Numbered from the stretch's first letter, positions 20,578-30,446 are shown. The stretch: DNA of 64,000 nucleotides from an uncultured Bacteroidota bacterium (GCA_902626365.1 CACOFE010000002.1:39430-103429), one strand, 5' to 3'. Numbers and translations: made by a program. Notes: generated by a model from the sequence alone, not told the origin.

Positions 20578-21234
20578 ATGGGTAGTCAATTAATAGCTCC
20601 ATCAATACTTTCAGCAGATTTTTCAGATCTTAAGTCAGATATTTATATGGTTAACGATAGTGAAGCTGACTGGTTTCATATTGACATTATGGATGGAGTA
20701 TTTGTACCAAATATATCTTTTGGGATGCCAGTGTTAAAGTCAATAAACGAATACGCTACTAAAACATTAGATGTTCATTTAATGATAGTAAATCCAGAAA
20801 AATATATAGAAAAATTCGCCGAACTAGGAAGTAATATCTTAACAATTCATTACGAAGTTTCAAAAAACACACTATCAGACTCTATTAAGGAAATTAAAAA
20901 ATACGGAATGAAAGCTGGAGTAGCAATAAATCCAGATACAGATACAAATGTATTGGAAGATCACATCAATGATATTGATTTAGTATGCGTAATGGGTGTT
21001 TTTCCTGGATTTAGTGGGCAAAAGTTTATTGAAGCGACCTATGAAAGATGTAAAGAGGTAAAAGGAATTATTTTAAAACAAAATTCTAGTACGCTGATTG
21101 AGGTAGATGGAGGTGTAACTATTCATAATGCAAAAAAACTAATAGAAAATGGAGCTGATGTGCTAGTGTCTGGCAGTCATGTATTTAAGGCTGAAAATCC
21201 AAAAGAAATTATATCAAAATTAAAGAATGTCTAA
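20578..21234 (+). CDS. rpe: Ribulose-phosphate 3-epimerase
   Basis: IAPSILSADFSDL, FHIDIMDGVFVPNISFG, VMGVFPGFSGQKF, EVDGGV. Confidence 0.96.
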   Translation: MGSQLIAPSILSADFSDLKSDIYMVNDSEADWFHIDIMDGVFVPNISFGMPVLKSINEYATKTLDVHLMIVNPEKYIEKFAELGSNILTIHYEVSKNTLSDSIKEIKKYGMKAGVAINPDTDTNVLEDHINDIDLVCVMGVFPGFSGQKFIEATYERCKEVKGIILKQNSSTLIEVDGGVTIHNAKKLIENGADVLVSGSHVFKAENPKEIISKLKNV

Positions 21235-21263
21235 TAATTTATTAAAGAAGATTTAACTTAAAA

Positions 21264-21335
21264 ATATCAGACATCTTATTTAAATAACTGATTAAAATAT
21301 CTGACATTTAATCGATAATAACCGACATTTTATTT
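21264..21335 (+). repeat. Three direct repeats ATA(T/A)CnGACATnT(T/A)AT upstream of the kelch gene
   Basis: Copies start at 21264, 21297 and 21318: ATATCAGACATCTTATTT, ATATCTGACATTTAATCG, ATAACCGACATTTTATTT; spacing 33 and 21 bp. Confidence 0.75.
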
Positions 21336-21344
21336 TTTTATATA

Positions 21345-21352
21345 TATATTTG
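21345..21352 (+). promoter_or_regulatory. Putative -7 box for the kelch gene
   Basis: TATATTTG 20 nt upstream of ATG at 21372; third direct repeat sits near the -33 position. Confidence 0.5.
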
Positions 21353-21371
21353 ATTCAAATTAATTAATCTA

Positions 21372-22868
21372 ATGCTGACCAGAATTACATTATTAATATT
21401 ATTAAATGTTTTTTTAGTATTTCCTTTTAATAATGAGATCATTGGTGATTTTACTTATGACTATGACATTTCAAAAAATGAGTTATATATTTTTAATAAT
21501 CTTTTTGAATTAAATACATATGATCTTAGAAATGGAATTTTAATTAATTCTCGGAGAATACTTAAACCTGAAACATCTGAGATGAATAACAGAACATGGA
21601 GTGGATTATACTCTGGTGAAATTGATCTTAGTCCAGAGGTAATGAGTGGTTTATTGAGAAACCTAATATTAAGAAAAATAGATGATGAAAAATTCTATCT
21701 TTTTCACGACGGCGGTGGACTAATTTTATCGCTGGAAAACAATAAACTTCAAAGAGTTGATAATAGTTTTCCTTTTATGAATAAATTTTTTGGTGGATTT
21801 GTAAAATATGATAAAAAGATTTATCATTTTGGAGGTTATGGTTTATTTAGAACAAATAATACATTGTTGGTCTTTGACGAGGGAAATTCAAATCAGTGGG
21901 ATGAGATAAGCTTTAAAAACAAAGAACCACAGGAATTACAATATGGTATTGCTTCGTTCAACCATTTGTTAATTGACTCAAACTATTACATAATCGGAGG
22001 AAATAGCTCATTCAATAATGAAAGATTTTATAATAATTCTATTTTAAAATTTAATTTTGAAAACTATAATTGGAATAGTCTTGGTGAAATTAACCTAGAT
22101 CTCTCAGATAATCCACTGATTATCCCGGCTGAAACATGCTTTTATGTATTTAAAAAAGATTTCTTTTATCAAGTTCAAATATTAAAAGAAAAAATACTAA
22201 AGTTTAATTATAGTGGTGATTTTAATGTTGAATCTTTAGGCTCCTCACCTGCATATAGAAGGGCTAGTAAAACATTTTTAAGTATTGATAATACTGGGGA
22301 AGAATTTGGGATTATTAGTATGAATGATTATGATAATAAGTACATTCATGCATTCAGAAATCATAACGGCAAGCTTAATACTTCAATTTTAAATAGTTAT
22401 AGGCTAGATGATATAATTGATTTAGATTCATTAGAGGTGACTCCTCTATTTTCAGTGGAACAATCCAGAAATCAATTCTTTCTTCCAATGCTTATTATTC
22501 TTTTGATTATTATAATAAATCTGCTTTATAAAGGTTTAAAAAGCGATAAAATATTAAATAACACCAAATTATATAATTTTGAAAATGATGAACTTTTCTT
22601 TTTAGGTACTAAAATTAATATTGATAATAATTCAATTGAAATAATTAAAATGCTTTTAGAAAATGATCAAATTACAAGTAATGATATTGTTGCAAAGCTT
22701 GTTGATAATGGGCTTTCATATGATTATGCATCAAAGGTCAAAAATAAAATTATTGAATCACTAAACGAAAAGTTTGAATTTATTACAAACTCCAACGAAC
22801 CGTTTATTAGTATCAGTAAAAGCTCTCAAGACAAAAGAATTCAGATACTTAGCCTTTTAAAGAAATAA
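21372..22868 (+). CDS. Kelch-like beta-propeller protein with single TM helix and C-terminal winged-helix-like domain (putative membrane-tethered regulator)
   Basis: N-terminal signal/TM; kelch-like blades (IYHFGGYGLFRTNNTLLVFD...W; YYIIGGNSSFNNERFYNNSILKFNFENYNW); TM FFLPMLIILLIIIINLLY; C-term FFLGTKINIDNNSIEIIKMLLENDQITSNDIVAKLVDNGLSYDYASKVKNKIIESLN. Confidence 0.55.
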   Translation: MLTRITLLILLNVFLVFPFNNEIIGDFTYDYDISKNELYIFNNLFELNTYDLRNGILINSRRILKPETSEMNNRTWSGLYSGEIDLSPEVMSGLLRNLILRKIDDEKFYLFHDGGGLILSLENNKLQRVDNSFPFMNKFFGGFVKYDKKIYHFGGYGLFRTNNTLLVFDEGNSNQWDEISFKNKEPQELQYGIASFNHLLIDSNYYIIGGNSSFNNERFYNNSILKFNFENYNWNSLGEINLDLSDNPLIIPAETCFYVFKKDFFYQVQILKEKILKFNYSGDFNVESLGSSPAYRRASKTFLSIDNTGEEFGIISMNDYDNKYIHAFRNHNGKLNTSILNSYRLDDIIDLDSLEVTPLFSVEQSRNQFFLPMLIILLIIIINLLYKGLKSDKILNNTKLYNFENDELFFLGTKINIDNNSIEIIKMLLENDQITSNDIVAKLVDNGLSYDYASKVKNKIIESLNEKFEFITNSNEPFISISKSSQDKRIQILSLLKK

Positions 22869-23952
22869 GATTTTTTCTATTGATGTATTCAAAGAAAATA
22901 AACCAAAATAAACTTATAGCAACATAGACTATTGTAAGTTCTTTTGAATTAAAGTTTTGTTCCAATAAGAAAATTGCGATGCAATTAAACCAATTGATAA
23001 CAGTTAAAAATAATGATGTTCTCAAATGTGTCATACCACTATCTAAAAGAATATGGTGCAAGTGATTTCTATCCGCAGCAAAAGGAGATTTCTTTTTTAA
23101 AATTCTTACTAACATTACTCTAAGTGTATCTAAAACAGGAATTGAAATCATTGATATTGCAATTACCGGAATATTCTCAATATTAATTGAAAATACATCA
23201 ACCAATCTAGAATTTGGAGCACTTGTTATGTATGTGATTAAATAAGTAGCAATCCAAAATCCGATAAATAACGAGCCTGCATCACCTACAAATAGTTTCT
23301 TACCCTTTGAAAAGTTATACCTTAGAAACATAGCACTACAACCAATTATAATTACTGAAACCGAATTGAGAGTGTAAAATTGATTAACATCAAAATTATA
23401 CAATAAGGATGTAAAAAAGAAAATTGAAAATATTGCTAAATATCCGTCAATTCCATCGGTTAGGTTAATAGCATTCATTATCGATAGATAAACAAAAGAT
23501 GTAAATAGTAAACCAGGAATAAAACCAATTTTGTTTATCCCTAAAAAACCATTTAAATTTTGAATTATCGGTAAGGTTGAATTTGCATATAATAACATTA
23601 AAATCAAAAAAGTAAGTACTATATATTTGTTAAAAGGAGATATGTCAATAAAATCATCATAAAATCCAAGAATGCACACCAAAATTGCTGTTGCTACAAT
23701 AGGGCTGAAATTAGAAAATTCAACAAAATCTAAATTATCAAGAATTAATGCAGCTACCATAATTACAGCTGCATATACAACTCCCCCTCCAGTATAAACT
23801 ACCCCTTTATGAACCGCCCTATCATTTGCAAATTTTTTAAGATTATAACTTTTTGCAAACTGAATATATTTTCTAAAGATAAATCTAGAGAGAAAAACTG
23901 TTGCAATGAGCAGACCTAAATAGTATATAAAGAATGGAAATTCAGAAGACAT
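22849..23952 (-). CDS. MraY/WecA-type undecaprenyl-phosphate sugar-1-phosphate transferase (polytopic PGT)
   Basis: NAINLTDGIDGYLA, LFVGDAGSLFIGFW, RNHLHHILLDSGM motifs; ORF track start 23958 is a TTG, ATG at 23952 preferred. Confidence 0.88.
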   Translation of the reverse strand: MSSEFPFFIYYLGLLIATVFLSRFIFRKYIQFAKSYNLKKFANDRAVHKGVVYTGGGVVYAAVIMVAALILDNLDFVEFSNFSPIVATAILVCILGFYDDFIDISPFNKYIVLTFLILMLLYANSTLPIIQNLNGFLGINKIGFIPGLLFTSFVYLSIMNAINLTDGIDGYLAIFSIFFFTSLLYNFDVNQFYTLNSVSVIIIGCSAMFLRYNFSKGKKLFVGDAGSLFIGFWIATYLITYITSAPNSRLVDVFSINIENIPVIAISMISIPVLDTLRVMLVRILKKKSPFAADRNHLHHILLDSGMTHLRTSLFLTVINWFNCIAIFLLEQNFNSKELTIVYVAISLFWFIFFEYINRKNLISLKG

Positions 23953-24053
23953 TATCAAATTTATAAATTTATTTGAATAAATTATAATTTATCCGATAAT
24001 GCAGTAATATTATTCTTACCGGACAATAATTAAGCTGTTTTTTTGTTTTTTCT

Positions 24054-24061
24054 TATATTTG
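24054..24061 (+). promoter_or_regulatory. Putative -7 box for the wza-like gene
   Basis: TATATTTG 17 nt upstream of ATG. Confidence 0.45.
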
Positions 24062-24078
24062 CCGTTCAAAATTGACCT

Positions 24079-26703
24079 ATGAGATATTTATATTTTTTAT
24101 TATTTTTTTCAATTGCAAGCTTTTCTCAGACAAATGAAACCATTGTAAATCAAGCTATTAAAGCTGCCGATTCTCAAAATATTACAACTCCAGCTCAAGC
24201 AGTTCAGGCTTTAGAAGCAAATGGAATAACAGAAAGTCAAGCAAGACAATTAGCTGCTGAAAGAGGACTTAGTTATGATCAATTATTAAATGAATACTTT
24301 TCTGAACTAAATTCTGAAAATTCTGATATTGATGAAAATTTTGAAAAAGAAGATGGTGAAGAAATAGATGAAGATAGCAAAGATGATAAAGATGAAGATG
24401 AAGCCAAGGAAAAAGATAAATTAACTAGGGCTGGTTATTTTGGATACGACATATTTAATAATAACCCTTTTCTGGAAAAAGAATATTTACTAGGAAATAT
24501 CGACGAAGGATATCTGATTGCCCCTGGAGATGAACTAAGAATTATTACTTACGGTGATAACTCCTTTGAGCAAAATGTAAAAGTAGATAGAAATGGTAAT
24601 ATAAATATTAGAGGATACGGACTCTTTTTCGCCTCAGGAAATTCTTTTAAAACATTAAAATCAAGGTTAAAGATATTTTTAGGAAAATATCTTTCTGGAC
24701 TAACAAGTGACCCTCAAAAAACCTTTATGGATGTTTCTTTAACTCAATTAAGACCTGTAAAAGTGGTCGTGTTGGGTCAAGTAAGTGCTCCGGGACCACA
24801 TATATTAAATACATCAGGGTCAGCTCTATCTGCACTTTATGCAGCTGGTGGAGTTAAACCAAGTGGAACATTAAGAGAAATAAAAATTTACAGAAATAAT
24901 AAACTATATAAAACTATTGACCTTTATGATTATATAACAAAAGGTCAACTGAGAGAGGATGTCAGACTAACTAACAATGATATAGTTTTTGTTGATATAA
25001 GAAAAAATAGCTTCCTATTGCAAGGTGAAGTGTATAATAATGCGATTTTTGAATTAAAAGAAGATGAAGGACTTTCTGAATTAATAAAATACTCTGGTGG
25101 CTTACCAGTTACTGCACAAACTAATAAAGTAAATATTAGTAGAATTACTCCAGCTGACAAAAGAAAGAAGGATATTATTGCGGATAGAGAATTAATCACC
25201 TTTAACTACCAGGAAGCCATAGATATGAATAAAAAAATTAATTTATCTGACGGCGATAAAATAACATTTTTTCCGATTCTAAACATTGAGTTAAATCAAA
25301 TAACTGTTTTTGGGCATGTTGCTGAACCTGGTGTATATTCACTTACAACATATAAAGATTTAAAATCATTAATAATTGATGCTGCAAAGGGTGTTCTGCC
25401 TGATGCATATATGCAGAGAGTAGATGTAAATAGTATTTTAAATGGTATAACAGTTAGTAATTCCTACAATTTAAGGGATGTTTTAAATTCTAACATTTTT
25501 ATACCATTAAATGACATGGATCAAGTGCAAGTTTACAGTAACGAAAGAGTTGAAGGAGCTAAATCTGTATCGATTAGTGGTTATGGAGTCGAAAGTTTTT
25601 CCACAGCTTGGAAAGAAAATTTAAGTGTATATGATCTTGTATTTAGTGCTACTGAAATCAATAACCCTGATTTTCTATCAAAATTATTAAAATCAAGAAT
25701 CGACATTAAAAGATACAACAACGAAACAGGACAATATAACACCTTAAGTTTTGAGTTTAATAATATGGAAGAATTAAAATCCACTCTATTATATCCAAGA
25801 GACAAGGTTTTATTATTTAGTACTGGCATAACAAAAAATATCAATAAAACTGTTGGGATGTTTGGATATATTAAGAACCCAGATTTATATCCTCTTGAGG
25901 AAAACATGTACGTAGAAGACCTTATACTAATTTCTGGTGGATTTGAAATAAGTTCTAATCAGGAGGAGTTAATTGTTAATAGACCTGAATTAGATTTTAC
26001 AAATGAAAGGGTTGTGAGAAAATTCAATGTTAGAATTGACAAAGATTATTTACTTGGTTTAAAAGACAAGCCCGATAACGGATTTATATTAAAAGACAGA
26101 GACATTGTAGTTGTTAAACAAATTCTTGGTTTTGAAGAAACCGTTAGAATAAGTATTTCTGGTGAAGTTAATTTTCCACAAACAGTAGTGGCTGAATTTA
26201 AAAATTCAACTCTTAGGGATGTAATTGATTATGCTGGTGGATTAACATTATATGCTAATTTAGAGGCATCATCTTTGATAAGAGATGGAAAAGTAATTAC
26301 TCTAGACTTTAGAGATTTAAATGCTGAGGAAATTTTTGAAAACGGTGATATTATTAACATTGCATCAAACAAAGGAATTGTTTCTACTACAGGAGCTGTA
26401 ACTAATGAATCTAATTTTATTTGGGAAAAAGGCTTAAAAGCTAAAAAATATATTAAAAACTCTGGAGGTAAATTATTTCAAAAAGCTGGAAAATCCTATG
26501 TAGTTTTACCAAATGGTAAAACCAGGAAAATCGGTTTGTTTAAAAACCCTAAAGTACTTCCTAATTCGATTATAGTGACAGACTTCAGGCCAGAAGGAGA
26601 GGATGCTAAAGTACGTGTCCAAAGATTTATTGATGAATTAACCGGAACTATTCAATTTGTGGCCACCACTCTGACATCTATATTAATTGCAACAAAATTA
26701 TAA
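24079..26703 (+). CDS. Multi-SLBB polysaccharide export outer-membrane protein (Wza-like)
   Basis: Signal peptide; YLIAPGDELRIITYGD, VVVLGQVSAPGPHIL and several repeated SLBB units. Confidence 0.9.
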   Translation: MRYLYFLLFFSIASFSQTNETIVNQAIKAADSQNITTPAQAVQALEANGITESQARQLAAERGLSYDQLLNEYFSELNSENSDIDENFEKEDGEEIDEDSKDDKDEDEAKEKDKLTRAGYFGYDIFNNNPFLEKEYLLGNIDEGYLIAPGDELRIITYGDNSFEQNVKVDRNGNINIRGYGLFFASGNSFKTLKSRLKIFLGKYLSGLTSDPQKTFMDVSLTQLRPVKVVVLGQVSAPGPHILNTSGSALSALYAAGGVKPSGTLREIKIYRNNKLYKTIDLYDYITKGQLREDVRLTNNDIVFVDIRKNSFLLQGEVYNNAIFELKEDEGLSELIKYSGGLPVTAQTNKVNISRITPADKRKKDIIADRELITFNYQEAIDMNKKINLSDGDKITFFPILNIELNQITVFGHVAEPGVYSLTTYKDLKSLIIDAAKGVLPDAYMQRVDVNSILNGITVSNSYNLRDVLNSNIFIPLNDMDQVQVYSNERVEGAKSVSISGYGVESFSTAWKENLSVYDLVFSATEINNPDFLSKLLKSRIDIKRYNNETGQYNTLSFEFNNMEELKSTLLYPRDKVLLFSTGITKNINKTVGMFGYIKNPDLYPLEENMYVEDLILISGGFEISSNQEELIVNRPELDFTNERVVRKFNVRIDKDYLLGLKDKPDNGFILKDRDIVVVKQILGFEETVRISISGEVNFPQTVVAEFKNSTLRDVIDYAGGLTLYANLEASSLIRDGKVITLDFRDLNAEEIFENGDIINIASNKGIVSTTGAVTNESNFIWEKGLKAKKYIKNSGGKLFQKAGKSYVVLPNGKTRKIGLFKNPKVLPNSIIVTDFRPEGEDAKVRVQRFIDELTGTIQFVATTLTSILIATKL

Positions 26704-27818
26704 TGAGTAAAACTAGCAAAGTGACGAATTTAAATAGTATTTTGAAAGAAGATTCGATTGATTTAAAAGCGGTTTTAAAAAAATTGTGGATTGAAAGAGA
26801 GTTAGTTATTAAATCCACCATAATATTTTTTTTAATTGGATTAATTGTTGCTTTCCTAAGCCCTGTTGCTTATACATCACAAACAACTTTTGTTCCGCAA
26901 GTTAGTGGTGATGAAATTTCATTAGGCAATAATAAATTAGGCTCCCTGGCTTCACTAGCAGGTATCAATATAAATCCAACTGAAGTTAATAGCGATAACT
27001 ATTTATCTCCACTTGTTTATACAAATATCATAGATTCTGAAGAGTTTTCTCTTGATTTGTTGGCAGATGAATTAGTGGATTTAAATAATGAAAAATTTAG
27101 TGTAAGAGAATATTTATTATCTAAAAAAAGTTCATTTAATTTTGACCTCATTGGGTTTATTAAAAAATTTACGATTGGACTATTTTTTAATAATGAGGCC
27201 AATGAAACTAATAGTGATATTTTTAAAAATTATGGCTTTATTAGTGAAGAAGACTATTCCCTGATTAAATCATTTAGACAAAAATTTAATATAGAACTAA
27301 ATCAAAAAGAAGGATACATTAAAGTTTTAGCAACAGATAGTAGTCCTTTTATTAGCAGTCAGCTTGTAAGCCAAATAACTAAAAGGTTACAGTCCAAAAT
27401 AATTGAGATTAGAACCAATAAAATTAAAGAGAGATTAGAATTCTCAAAAGAACAATATGAATTAAAACAAGTTGAATTTGATATTTTACAGAAAAAACTA
27501 GCCGAATTTAAAGATTCTAATAAAAGTATTTCTACAGCTCGATTTATGTCTGAATTACAAAAATTAGAATCTGATTATCAATTACAACAAAATATCTTAA
27601 TCAATCTAGCTACTGAGTATAATAATAACAAGATTAAGCTAAATAAAGATACCCCTATATTTTCTGTTATTGATGAGGTCTCTGTACCTAATGTAAAATC
27701 TGAACCTAAAAGACGCCTTCTGGTTATTATATATACCTTAATAGGATTAATACTTTCGGTCGGATTTGTTCTCACAAAAGAATCTGTTATTGATATAGTT
27801 AATGAAATCAAAGATTAA
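26703..27818 (+). CDS. Wzz/GNVR chain-length determinant family protein (no kinase domain)
   Basis: Two terminal TM segments, coiled coil, VPNVKSEPKRRLLVIIYTLIGLILSVGFVL. Confidence 0.85.
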   Translation: MSKTSKVTNLNSILKEDSIDLKAVLKKLWIERELVIKSTIIFFLIGLIVAFLSPVAYTSQTTFVPQVSGDEISLGNNKLGSLASLAGININPTEVNSDNYLSPLVYTNIIDSEEFSLDLLADELVDLNNEKFSVREYLLSKKSSFNFDLIGFIKKFTIGLFFNNEANETNSDIFKNYGFISEEDYSLIKSFRQKFNIELNQKEGYIKVLATDSSPFISSQLVSQITKRLQSKIIEIRTNKIKERLEFSKEQYELKQVEFDILQKKLAEFKDSNKSISTARFMSELQKLESDYQLQQNILINLATEYNNNKIKLNKDTPIFSVIDEVSVPNVKSEPKRRLLVIIYTLIGLILSVGFVLTKESVIDIVNEIKD

Positions 27819-27845
27819 TATATCAAAATGTAGTTTTTTAATATT

Positions 27846-28706
27846 TTATGATTCATTTTGTAAGATTTTAACGCACTTCTGCAAACTATCTAAATAGCCA
27901 ATTTGTTTAATATTAAACGTACTTGTAATTTTAGAATTGTCTAAAATCGAATACTTTGGGCGTTTAGCTTTTTGATGGTATCTTTCTGAGGATATAGGCT
28001 TAATTATTGTAGTAAAACAACAAATAGATTTAATTTCATTTGCAAAATCATACCATGATATATTTCCTGCATTTGTGTAATTATAAATTCCTGGAATCCA
28101 TTTATTATTAATTATTAATTGTAAAATGACCTCTGCAAGGTCACCAGCATAAGTGGGAGAGCCGATCTGATCATTTACAACCTTAATTTCATTACTACAT
28201 TTCATAGCATTAATCATTTTCTTTAAAAAGTTATTTCCAAAGCTTGAATATAACCAACTAGTTCTTAAAATAATACAATTAGGATTATTTTTATGACAAG
28301 CTAACTCTCCTAATAGTTTAGTTTTCCCATAGTTGTTTATTGGTTCTGTTTTATCTGTTTCTGTATATGGGATAGTTGATTGACCGCTGTAAACATAATC
28401 AGTTGAAATATGTATAAATTTACAATTGGTTTTATTACACCATTTAGCAATTAACGCAACTGCTTTGTGATTAATAATATCACTGATATTGTAAGAAAAT
28501 TCAGCAGTATTAACACACGTAAATGCAGCACAATTAATAATTATATCTGGTTTTTGATTATCTAAATAAAAATTGATATAATCCAAATTAGAAATGTCGA
28601 AGGAGTATCGGTCTGAAAACACCCAGGTAAAATTGTTTTTAATTTTTGAAATTTTATTTAACTCCGAACCTAACTGACCATTAGCTCCAGTAACTAATAC
28701 TATCAT
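27846..28706 (-). CDS. rfbD: dTDP-4-dehydrorhamnose reductase
   Basis: MIVLVTGANGQLGSEL, STDYVYSG, YGKTKLLGE. Confidence 0.93.
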   Translation of the reverse strand: MIVLVTGANGQLGSELNKISKIKNNFTWVFSDRYSFDISNLDYINFYLDNQKPDIIINCAAFTCVNTAEFSYNISDIINHKAVALIAKWCNKTNCKFIHISTDYVYSGQSTIPYTETDKTEPINNYGKTKLLGELACHKNNPNCIILRTSWLYSSFGNNFLKKMINAMKCSNEIKVVNDQIGSPTYAGDLAEVILQLIINNKWIPGIYNYTNAGNISWYDFANEIKSICCFTTIIKPISSERYHQKAKRPKYSILDNSKITSTFNIKQIGYLDSLQKCVKILQNES

Positions 28707-29254
28707 TTAAAAGGGCTTAAAAAATTATTAAATGTTGGTAATTTTTTATCTTTTTCAGAAACCAAAATTTCAGTTTTGTTGATTTTCCAATCAATTTTTA
28801 AATCAGGGTCATTCCAAATTATTCCACTTTCAGATTGATAATTATAATAATTATCTACTTTATATGAAACGATTGCTGACTCACTTAATACTACAAAACC
28901 ATGAGCAAAACCTTTTGGAATAAATAATTGCTCTTTGTTTTGACCTGATAGAACAGTAGTTAAAAAATGTCCATAGGTTTTTGAATATTTTCTGAGATCT
29001 AAAGCAACATCTAACACTTTGCCTTTTACACAGCGAACTAATTTAGATTGAGTATATGGTGGATTCTGAAAATGTAAACCCCTTAAAACACCTTTCATAG
29101 ACTCAGATTCGTTATCTTGCAGAAAATTTTGATTACCCAATAATTTATTAATAATCTTCTTGTTATAGGACTCTACAAAACTACCTCTTATGTCCTCAAT
29201 AACTAATGGCCTTAATTTTACAAGACCTTCTATTTTTGTTTTTATTAAGTTCAT
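28703..29254 (-). CDS. rfbC: dTDP-4-dehydrorhamnose 3,5-epimerase
   Basis: MKGVLRGLHFQNPPYTQSKLVRCVKGKVLDVALDLR; FIPKGFAHGF. Confidence 0.95.
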   Translation of the reverse strand: MNLIKTKIEGLVKLRPLVIEDIRGSFVESYNKKIINKLLGNQNFLQDNESESMKGVLRGLHFQNPPYTQSKLVRCVKGKVLDVALDLRKYSKTYGHFLTTVLSGQNKEQLFIPKGFAHGFVVLSESAIVSYKVDNYYNYQSESGIIWNDPDLKIDWKINKTEILVSEKDKKLPTFNNFLSPFK

Positions 29255-29311
29255 TTAAATGTAATAGTAGATATTAAAAATAATAAAAGTAATATAAATC
29301 TTATGATGTAA

Positions 29312-30418
29312 TTATTTGAATATACTATTTTTAAAATTTATCAGTTTCTTTTTATACCAGCTAAAATCTGTTAATCTTTTAAAGACCCAAATAGAATACT
29401 CTTTGTAGATTATAGACCTAAAAATAATTTTTAGTCTAATTTTAAAAAATAAATAAATCCTGATTAGTTTATGTTTATTTTTAGTTGCTTTTACTTTAAA
29501 AAACTGTTTATTAAAAATTTTTAAATAAGATCTTGTTTCTGTATTAACCTTATATTCTAAACTATCTACTTTATTAAAAACTTCATAACAGGCGGCTAGA
29601 AAGCAATTTAGAGGATGACTTAAATTCTTTAATTCATTTACAGCAACTTTAGCATTAGTTTTTTTAGAAAGCAAAAAAACATCATATGCATTTCGTAAAG
29701 GAATCGATTTATAGCAAAAACCATTGTCGTTTATTTGATTCGAGATTATGGTTAATTTTAATTTGTCTGAATTACTCAAAACACTAAATCCCGAAATAGA
29801 CTGGATGTCTTTTTCTACACTATTATAACTGAATTCCTTATTGTATTTTTTTATATCCATAAAGGCCTTATGTATTTCAATGGCGGCAATATTATTGTCT
29901 TTTTGTAGTCTTCTATAATGTATCTCTTCAGGACGGTAATATTTATACTTTTCTACTTCAGAATACCCAAACTCTCTCAAAATATCAATAGCTTTTGTAT
30001 AGTCCTCTTTTGAAAGAATAAAATCAATATCTCCAACCATTCGTTCTGCAATATTCTGATAGATTCCTGCTAGCAGATTAGCTGTACCTTTCAAAAATAT
30101 TGGATTTATATTGTTTTCCAATAATAAATAATTTAACTCTTTAGCCTGATTAATTATTTTTTTATTGCGATCTTCATTCAAATTGGTAATATACTCCATT
30201 GAAGAAATCAAATCTTGGGGTAAATAATGTAAAAAACCTACACGCTTTAAATTACAGTACAATGCAGGAAATACATAATTACTCGTACTTAATTTTACAA
30301 CTGCATCCCAGTCTACAGAATTTGATTTTAATTGCTTTTCTACTAATTCCCTATTTTTATCTTCCAAAGATATAGTCAAGCATTTTGCTATGAAATATAG
30401 AGTTTCTTTATAATTCAA
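29312..30418 (-). CDS. Nucleotidyltransferase-fold protein (NTP_transf_5-like)
   Basis: FLKGTANLLAGIYQNIAERMVGDIDFILSKEDYTKAIDIL; apparent TTG start. Confidence 0.7.
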   Translation of the reverse strand: MNYKETLYFIAKCLTISLEDKNRELVEKQLKSNSVDWDAVVKLSTSNYVFPALYCNLKRVGFLHYLPQDLISSMEYITNLNEDRNKKIINQAKELNYLLLENNINPIFLKGTANLLAGIYQNIAERMVGDIDFILSKEDYTKAIDILREFGYSEVEKYKYYRPEEIHYRRLQKDNNIAAIEIHKAFMDIKKYNKEFSYNSVEKDIQSISGFSVLSNSDKLKLTIISNQINDNGFCYKSIPLRNAYDVFLLSKKTNAKVAVNELKNLSHPLNCFLAACYEVFNKVDSLEYKVNTETRSYLKIFNKQFFKVKATKNKHKLIRIYLFFKIRLKIIFRSIIYKEYSIWVFKRLTDFSWYKKKLINFKNSIFK

Positions 30419-30446
30419 TGATTGTTATTTGTTATTATTTACTGAA

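Noticed and set aside
27824-27860. CAAAATG...CATTTTG inverted repeat between wzz and rfbD as a bidirectional terminator
   Set aside because: Only 7-bp AT-rich arms with a 23-nt loop; too weak to call.
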